30,327 nucleotides of DNA, from assembly GCA_964448305.1 (NCBI GenBank), contig CAYUWB010000014.1:1-30327 (forward strand), written 5' to 3'. Positions within the stretch are counted from its first letter, which is position 1; the number at the start of each line of letters is the position of its first letter. The DNA comes from Thioglobus_C sp964448305. Lineage in GTDB: Bacteria; Pseudomonadota; Gammaproteobacteria; PS1; Pseudothioglobaceae. The notes beneath the pieces were generated by a model that did no database searches, was not told the DNA's origin, and saw only the letters and a program-made list of their open reading frames with translations. This document shows, piece by piece, positions 25,646 to 30,327 of this stretch. Position numbers and translations under genes: made by a program.

Positions 25646-26392
25646 TTATTGATTTTTTTCAATTGGAAGGCCAACTGCTTTAAGTAGTAGGTTGACTTGC
25701 CCTGGCTTAAGGTAATCAAACTGATTGGCTTTAAGATTTTCCGGCAGTCGAATTTCGCCAAAACGTACACGAATGAGTCGTGATACTTTAAAGCCTAGCG
25801 CTTCCCATAGGCGCCTTACTTCGCGTTTTCTACCCTCTTTTAATACGACTTTGTACCAGCGGTTAGCGCCTTGTCCACCGCCAACACTCACGCGGTTAAA
25901 CTGGGCAAAACCATCTTCTAATTCAATGCCATCAGTGAGTTGCTGCAAATCTTCTTGCTCTACCTGGCCAAGCACTCGTACCGCATATTCACGATCAATT
26001 TGTGAGCTTGGATGCATGAGTTTATTGGCCAAATCGCCATTGTTGGTAAACAGTAATAAACCTGAAGTATTAAGATCCAGTCGGCCAACCATCACCCAAC
26101 GAGATTCTTTGGGCAGTAAGTCGTAAACACTTTTTCGCCCTTCTTCATCTTTGTTTGAGCAAATAACGCCAGCTTGTTTGTTAAGCATTAGGACTTTGGT
26201 TTCTTCTTCACTATAACGCTCAAGGTCGATTTTTCGACCATCGATTTTTACCTTATCGGTAATCTCACATTGGTCACCGATGCTGGCGGTTTTATTATTA
26301 ACCTCAATACGGCCTTGTTCAATCAGTCTTTCTGCCCAACGACGTGAACCATAGCCCGCATTAGCAATGAGTTTTTGTAATCTTTCTGACAT
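25646..26392 (-). CDS. rluB: 23S rRNA pseudouridine synthase, RluB type
   Basis: Isomerises a uridine of 23S rRNA (U2605 in E. coli) to pseudouridine. An S4 RNA-binding domain opens the protein (1-60; SERLQKLIANAGYGSRRWAE), followed by the catalytic domain with the GRLD motif (103-106, catalytic D106) in GRLDLNTSGLLLFTNNGD and the later KEGRKREVRRLWEALG segment. At 248 residues it is close to the RluB core but lacks the long variable C-terminal tail of the E. coli protein. RluE and RluF are less likely given the S4 domain and this neighbourhood. It lies 26 bases after trpS; scpA and scpB, often found between them, are missing. Confidence 0.92.
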   Translation of the reverse strand: MSERLQKLIANAGYGSRRWAERLIEQGRIEVNNKTASIGDQCEITDKVKIDGRKIDLERYSEEETKVLMLNKQAGVICSNKDEEGRKSVYDLLPKESRWVMVGRLDLNTSGLLLFTNNGDLANKLMHPSSQIDREYAVRVLGQVEQEDLQQLTDGIELEDGFAQFNRVSVGGGQGANRWYKVVLKEGRKREVRRLWEALGFKVSRLIRVRFGEIRLPENLKANQFDYLKPGQVNLLLKAVGLPIEKNQ

Positions 26393-26418
26393 AAATGCTA
26401 AGCTCTAAAAAGCAGGCT

Positions 26419-27618
26419 TTAGTATACTATCCCCATGGCGTCTCGAACTTCCGCCATCGTCTCTTTAGCAACACTACGTGCTTTTTCACTGCCTTCGTGA
26501 ATAATTTGTTTGATAAGCTCTGGGTCTGCTTGATATTTAGCAATACGCTCTTGCATTGGCAACAGTTCTGATTTCATGGCATCAATTACTGGTTGTTTAC
26601 ATTCAACACAACCCATTTTTGCACCGGTACAGCCATCCACTACCCACTCACAAGTTTGCTCATCTGAATACACTTCATGCAGTTGCCATACTGGGCATTT
26701 TTTTGGGTCGCCTGGATCAGTAAGTTTGATTCGTGCAGGGTCGGTTGGCATGCGCTTAATCTTAGTTTCTATCTCATCTGCAGTGTCACGCAGGGAAATC
26801 GTATTGCCGTAAGATTTACTCATTTTCTGCCCATCCAAACCTGGCATTTTTGATGCTTTAGTAAGTAACGATTCCGGCTCTGGCAAAATAATTTTACCAA
26901 CACCTTCAATATAACCTGAGAGTCTTTCTCGATCACCCAAGGTAATATTTTGCTGTTGTTGCAGCATGGCTTGCGCTTTTACCAAAGCTTCGCCATCGCC
27001 AGTTTCTTGATAAGCTTTACGCAAAGATCGGTAAGATTTTGCTTGCTTTTTACCCATCTTAACAATCGCTGCTTCAGCTTTTTCTTCAAAACCTGACTCA
27101 CGACCATAGATATGATTAAACCGTCTGGCTACCTCGCGGGTTAATTCCACATGCGCCACTTGATCCTCGCCAACGGGCACTAAGCCTGCTTTGTAAATTA
27201 AAATATCGGCACTTTGTAATAATGGATAACCTAAAAAACCATAAGTACCGAGATCTTTGGTTTTGAGTTTTTCTTGCTGATCTTTATAGGAAGGCACACG
27301 CTCTAACCAAGAAAGCGGTGTTGACATCGATAAAAGCAAATGTAATTCCGCATGCTCAGGTACTTTTGATTGTACAAAAATCGTCGAAGTATTTGGGTTG
27401 ATGCCAGTTGCTAACCAGTCAACCACCATTTCCATGACATTCGCCTCAAGGTCAATTTTGTCAGAATAATGTGTGGTAAAAGCATGCCAATCAGCCACAA
27501 AAAAGTACGAATCATATTCATTTTGCAAATCAAGCCAATTTTTCAATACCCCGTGATAATGGCCTAAATGAAGTCGGCCCGTTGGTCGCATACCGGATAA
27601 AACTCGATTGTCTTGCAT
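26419..27618 (-). CDS. trpS: Tryptophanyl-tRNA synthetase (long form with cysteine cluster)
   Basis: Charges tRNA-Trp. Class I motifs: HLGH at 17-20 (TGRLHLGHYHG) and KMSKS at 265-269 (DGQKMSKSYGN). At 399 residues it is about 65 longer than E. coli TrpRS: an insertion rich in Lys, Arg and Gln (about 175-245) precedes the KMSKS loop. After it comes a cysteine cluster, C308, C323, C330, C337 and C340. C308-x21-C330-x6-C337-x2-C340 closely resembles the C-x22-C-x6-C-x2-C motif that binds a [4Fe-4S] cluster near the anticodon-binding part of Thermotoga maritima TrpRS. Whether the cluster is present here is an inference. Confidence 0.96.
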   Translation of the reverse strand: MQDNRVLSGMRPTGRLHLGHYHGVLKNWLDLQNEYDSYFFVADWHAFTTHYSDKIDLEANVMEMVVDWLATGINPNTSTIFVQSKVPEHAELHLLLSMSTPLSWLERVPSYKDQQEKLKTKDLGTYGFLGYPLLQSADILIYKAGLVPVGEDQVAHVELTREVARRFNHIYGRESGFEEKAEAAIVKMGKKQAKSYRSLRKAYQETGDGEALVKAQAMLQQQQNITLGDRERLSGYIEGVGKIILPEPESLLTKASKMPGLDGQKMSKSYGNTISLRDTADEIETKIKRMPTDPARIKLTDPGDPKKCPVWQLHEVYSDEQTCEWVVDGCTGAKMGCVECKQPVIDAMKSELLPMQERIAKYQADPELIKQIIHEGSEKARSVAKETMAEVRDAMGIVY

Positions 27619-27647
27619 TGTGTGAATTACTGAATTAAATTGACTAA

Positions 27648-27653
27648 ATTATA
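27648..27653 (-). promoter_or_regulatory. Candidate -10 element for trpS
   Basis: A perfect TATAAT on the minus strand (27653-27648) lies in the 49-base gap between coaX and trpS, about 30 bases before the trpS ATG. The best -35-like hexamer (TTGATG, within the end of coaX) is about 20 bases away, longer than ideal. Weak evidence for a separate trpS-rluB transcript. Confidence 0.35.
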
Positions 27654-27667
27654 CCTTGCGACAATGC

Positions 27668-28357
27668 CTATACCATCAATGTTTGTGCATAGATAGACAA
27701 GCCCTCTAACACTAGATTTTGATGCAGTTTATTTACATGCTGAATACGCATGGCACTAATCTTGCTGTCGCCACCCGTCAGCACAACAACCAAATCCCCA
27801 AACTCTTCCAAATAACGCGTAATCTGAGCATCGATGACCGAGGTAAACATCTCACCTGTGCCACAAGCCCAAGCTTCACTGGTATTGCTGCCCAACTTTT
27901 TAGAATGAAGTTGTTGTGATTCAGTACAAAACTGATCAAAGCTTCTGCGTAATTTCCCCAATCCAGGCATAATCAAACCACCTTGGTGTGTGCCATCAGC
28001 CAACACTAAATCAAAGGTTAAAGCACTGCCTGCATCAATAATAAGTCGAGTTTGGTTAGGATACCGATCAATAGCTGCAATCATTGCTAAAAATCGATCT
28101 ACACCCAATTCGTCAGCATTTTTATAGGTTGATTTGAATGAATTAAATGTCGCCTGAGACTCAACAAAAGTTGCGTTTTCTACACTGTTTAATAATGATC
28201 TATCACCCACACAGCTGACAAAAATTTGTTTGGCTTTTGGTAGGGCTTCTGGTTTAAATTCAGTGGCTATTACTGACTGAAAATTACCGTCAAATAGCCA
28301 TTTAACCGCAGTATTGCCGACATCTATCAATAAAGTAGTTTTATCCGATTGGTACAT
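27668..28357 (-). CDS. coaX: Type III pantothenate kinase
   Basis: First step of CoA synthesis, phosphorylating pantothenate; the type III enzyme is insensitive to CoA feedback. The ASKHA fold motifs are visible: LLIDVGNTAVKW (9-20, phosphate-binding), ELGVDRFLAMIAA (83-95, with catalytic D87), IIDAGSALTFDLV (106-118, Ser where Thr is common) and GGLIMPGLGKLRRSF (126-140). Length 229 is slightly short of the usual 240-260. The ATG overlaps the nhaD end by 17 bases, so the genes are coupled. Birth of CoA here uses coaX and coaD (at 8147-8623); coaBC is outside the window. Confidence 0.94.
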   Translation of the reverse strand: MYQSDKTTLLIDVGNTAVKWLFDGNFQSVIATEFKPEALPKAKQIFVSCVGDRSLLNSVENATFVESQATFNSFKSTYKNADELGVDRFLAMIAAIDRYPNQTRLIIDAGSALTFDLVLADGTHQGGLIMPGLGKLRRSFDQFCTESQQLHSKKLGSNTSEAWACGTGEMFTSVIDAQITRYLEEFGDLVVVLTGGDSKISAMRIQHVNKLHQNLVLEGLSIYAQTLMV

Positions 28358-29717
28358 CGAGTAGAGATGAATTTAACCAAAGATGGGTCAAAATACTGGC
28401 TGCATAACCCAAAGCAATCACCGGCATCCACTTTAGGTGGGAGACAAACGTGTACAACCCCCTAGACTGACCCATTAACGCTACACCAGCAGCAGAGCCA
28501 ATAGAAAGCAAACTACCACCAACACCTGCTGTTAGAGTTACCAATAACCACTGACCTAATGACATATTTGGCTCCATGGTAAGCACTGCAAACATCACTG
28601 GAATATTATCAACAATCGCTGACAGTATGCCGATCAACACATTGGCAGAGGTGGCATCTAACTCACCATATATCGACAATGATGCCAGCTCCAGATAGCC
28701 AATAAAACCTAAACCACCCACACTCACAATAATGCCAAAGAAGAATAGCAAGGTATCCCATTCGGCATCAGAAACACTCTCAAAGATATCAAAGGTCGCA
28801 TCTTCAGAATTTTTTCTTGACTGTCTGCGAATAAAAAATCCAGCAATAAATAAATAACTTAAACCCATCATCATGCCCATAGCTGGTGGCAAATGCAAGA
28901 AGTTATGAAAACTAACGGCTGTAATAATTGTCACCACGAACAACACAGTAATCACCATACCACCAGGTTTAACCAAAGTGTACCTCTCACCCAATTGAAC
29001 GGCTTTGTTTTTGATGGCAAATTGCATAATAAAAGCCGGCACTAAAAAGTTAACCAATGATGGAATAAACAGAGCAAAAAATTCATTAAACTCTACTAAG
29101 CCTTTTTGCCACACCATTAACGTTGTAATGTCACCGAATGGGGTAAATGCACCGCCTGCATTGGCTGCCACTACGATATTAATAAACGAAATAGAAATAA
29201 ACTTTGAATCCCCCTTTCCAATGGCCATCACTACTGCACCCATAATTAGCGCTGTGGTTAAATTATCTGCAAGCGGTGAGATAAAAAATGCCAAAAATCC
29301 TGTAATCCAAAACAATTGTTTAAAACTAAATTCTTTGTTAATTATCCAGGCCTTAAGTCGCTCAAACACATTGCGTTCGCGCATCGCCTCGATATAAGTC
29401 ATGGCTACCAATAAAAATAAAAGCAGCTCGGTGTATTCTAAAAAATTATGTCTCAGCGCCTCTTGTGCCGCATTTGGGATGCCTTCAACAGCATATTTCC
29501 AACCAATCAAACCCCAAATAAGGCCTGCTAATAAAATCATTGGTTTAGACTTTCTAAAGCATGTAAATTCCTCTACCATGACCAAAATATAAGCCACTAC
29601 AAATAAAATTAACGCCGTATAACCAACCCAATGATTGGTTAATGGGATAGTTAAAACGCCTGGCTCAGCTAAAGAGATAGTGGGTAAAAATAGCAGTAAA
29701 AACAACAGTTTATTCAT
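28341..29717 (-). CDS. nhaD: NhaD-type sodium/proton antiporter
   Basis: Exports Na+ in exchange for protons across the inner membrane. The 458 residues form about a dozen hydrophobic segments. Family hallmarks are the conserved FISPLADNLTTALIMG segment (about 144-160) and NAGGAFTPFGDITTLMVW (about 186-203), with a second inverted half carrying DNIPVMFAVLTMEPN and GSLLSIGSAAGVALMG. The first 18 residues look like a signal peptide (KLLFLLLFLPTISLA then E-P-G), which NhaD proteins of marine bacteria often have. Common in marine and halophilic gammaproteobacteria, which fits a seawater organism. The ATG overlaps the ygfZ stop as ATGA. Confidence 0.93.
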   Translation of the reverse strand: MNKLLFLLLFLPTISLAEPGVLTIPLTNHWVGYTALILFVVAYILVMVEEFTCFRKSKPMILLAGLIWGLIGWKYAVEGIPNAAQEALRHNFLEYTELLLFLLVAMTYIEAMRERNVFERLKAWIINKEFSFKQLFWITGFLAFFISPLADNLTTALIMGAVVMAIGKGDSKFISISFINIVVAANAGGAFTPFGDITTLMVWQKGLVEFNEFFALFIPSLVNFLVPAFIMQFAIKNKAVQLGERYTLVKPGGMVITVLFVVTIITAVSFHNFLHLPPAMGMMMGLSYLFIAGFFIRRQSRKNSEDATFDIFESVSDAEWDTLLFFFGIIVSVGGLGFIGYLELASLSIYGELDATSANVLIGILSAIVDNIPVMFAVLTMEPNMSLGQWLLVTLTAGVGGSLLSIGSAAGVALMGQSRGLYTFVSHLKWMPVIALGYAASILTHLWLNSSLLDVPIG

Positions 29718-30327
29718 TTTTTTCGGGTCAATTGAATGCCATTGGCATTATTTAAAGTGATTATTTTATCTTCATGGTCCACTTCTATCGTTGCCAAACA
29801 TAAAGATTTGCCGGCTAATTTTACCTGACGAACGACCACACCCGAAGCTTTAGCTGATTTTGAACCATCAACAATCAACTCATCGCCCACATTTACCCCA
29901 CCTTCACATTCAAATCGGCGCATTCTGCGCTTAGCTTTACCCAAATAATGCAGTCGTGCCACCACCTCTTGCCCAGGATAACAGCCTTTGGTAAAACTCA
30001 CGCCAACCTCATCAATATCCAAATTCAGCAATTGTGGTACAAACTTCTCACTCGTTGAGAAAACAACTTCGGGAATATTATTATCAATACAAGCTACCTC
30101 CCATTCATTTGCATCCTCTAATTCAATACCGTCTAGTGACTCAACCAAAGCAACCGATTGTTGATTATTAAGCCTAAATACACCCTCAAACTCTTGATCA
30201 ATCACACCAAGTTGGACAATTTCATCACTCACATCGGCAATCGTAACATCTGACATCATCTTAAACATCGTGAGTTTTTGCGTCACAACTTCTTTAAGAT
30301 CGCTCGGGAAAGATAAATAAAAATCAT
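29714..30327 (-). CDS. ygfZ: YgfZ folate-binding protein (5' end outside the window)
   Basis: GcvT-like, tetrahydrofolate-dependent protein that helps to maintain or repair Fe-S clusters. The YgfZ signature is present as KGCYPGQEVVARLHYLGKAK, with the invariant cysteine of KGCYxGQE. The frame stays open to the window end, and the codons beyond the apparent GTG at 30286 read DFYLSFPSDLKEVV, which suits the family (a domain segment before KLTMFKMMSDVTIADVSDE). So the gene is truncated by the window edge and about one third is missing at the N-terminus; no internal start should be assigned. It is the first visible member of a ygfZ-nhaD-coaX-trpS-rluB run. Confidence 0.92.
   Translation of the reverse strand, partial: DFYLSFPSDLKEVVTQKLTMFKMMSDVTIADVSDEIVQLGVIDQEFEGVFRLNNQQSVALVESLDGIELEDANEWEVACIDNNIPEVVFSTSEKFVPQLLNLDIDEVGVSFTKGCYPGQEVVARLHYLGKAKRRMRRFECEGGVNVGDELIVDGSKSAKASGVVVRQVKLAGKSLCLATIEVDHEDKIITLNNANGIQLTRKK

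Noticed and set aside
25725..26126. 133-codon frame on the plus strand within rluB
   Set aside because: Antisense shadow; Ser/Pro/Arg-rich and without family features.
26393..26418. Terminator-like AAAGC-CT-GCTTT hairpin between trpS and rluB
   Set aside because: Five-pair stem with a two-base loop is too tight and weak to support a terminator.
29005..29397. 130-codon frame on the plus strand within nhaD
   Set aside because: Antisense shadow of a conserved transporter gene; no ribosome site or domain.

Overview
The window is a dense, AT-rich stretch of bacterial chromosome with about 26 protein genes. It carries no rRNA, tRNA, CRISPR array, insertion sequence or phage gene that I can recognise. 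The content is conserved housekeeping: tRNA charging, heat shock, K+ and Na+ transport, phospholipid and cofactor synthesis, and RNA processing. Signature families and gene pairs (rsmD-coaD, a dnaK-dnaJ operon behind a sigma-32-type promoter and without CIRCE, GatCAB, NhaD, YgfZ, a perfect FNR box) point to a gammaproteobacterium. The low GC and small intergenic gaps fit the sulfur-oxidising SUP05/Thioglobus group and its symbiotic relatives. That placement is an inference from gene content, not a proof.

Layout. 1-367 has no gene but holds a perfect 13-bp-stem palindrome. 368-5930 (minus) is a tight ntrY-ntrX-trkA-trkH operon: a membrane sensor kinase, a short response regulator without an AAA+ domain, and the two parts of a Trk potassium transporter. 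6017-8623 (plus) is rnd-ppa-rsmD-coaD. 8701-13095 (plus) is dnaK-dnaJ-eno, with a sigma-32 promoter in front and an intrinsic terminator between dnaK and dnaJ. 13130-14380 (plus) is a CorB/CorC-type CBS membrane protein that overlaps the convergent psd gene; psd follows proS (minus). 16923-17588 (plus) is a small M50 site-2 protease whose end overlaps gatB. 17580-25195 (minus) is an ileS-aroB-hypothetical-gatC-gatA-gatB operon with gaps of 0-6 bases. 25272-25567 (minus) holds two 37-40-residue single-helix membrane proteins that are paralogous to each other. 25646-30327 (minus) is ygfZ(partial)-nhaD-coaX-trpS-rluB.

How the parts fit. Several start codons were moved inward from the longest reading frame because a Shine-Dalgarno sequence, the gene junction or family length demands it (ntrX, gatB, gatC). 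Gene junctions of the ATGA or TAATG type are common, so most genes are probably transcribed and translated as coupled groups. The most unusual locus is 25272-25642. A perfect TTGAT-N4-ATCAA FNR/Anr box sits 32 bp centre-to-centre from a TACAAT -10 element, the geometry of a class II FNR-activated promoter. It drives two tandem tiny membrane proteins of unknown function, wedged between rluB and ileS. Other points of interest are the trimmed NtrX, a tryptophanyl-tRNA synthetase with a four-cysteine Fe-S-type motif, and a methionine-rich coiled-coil membrane protein embedded between aroB and gatC.
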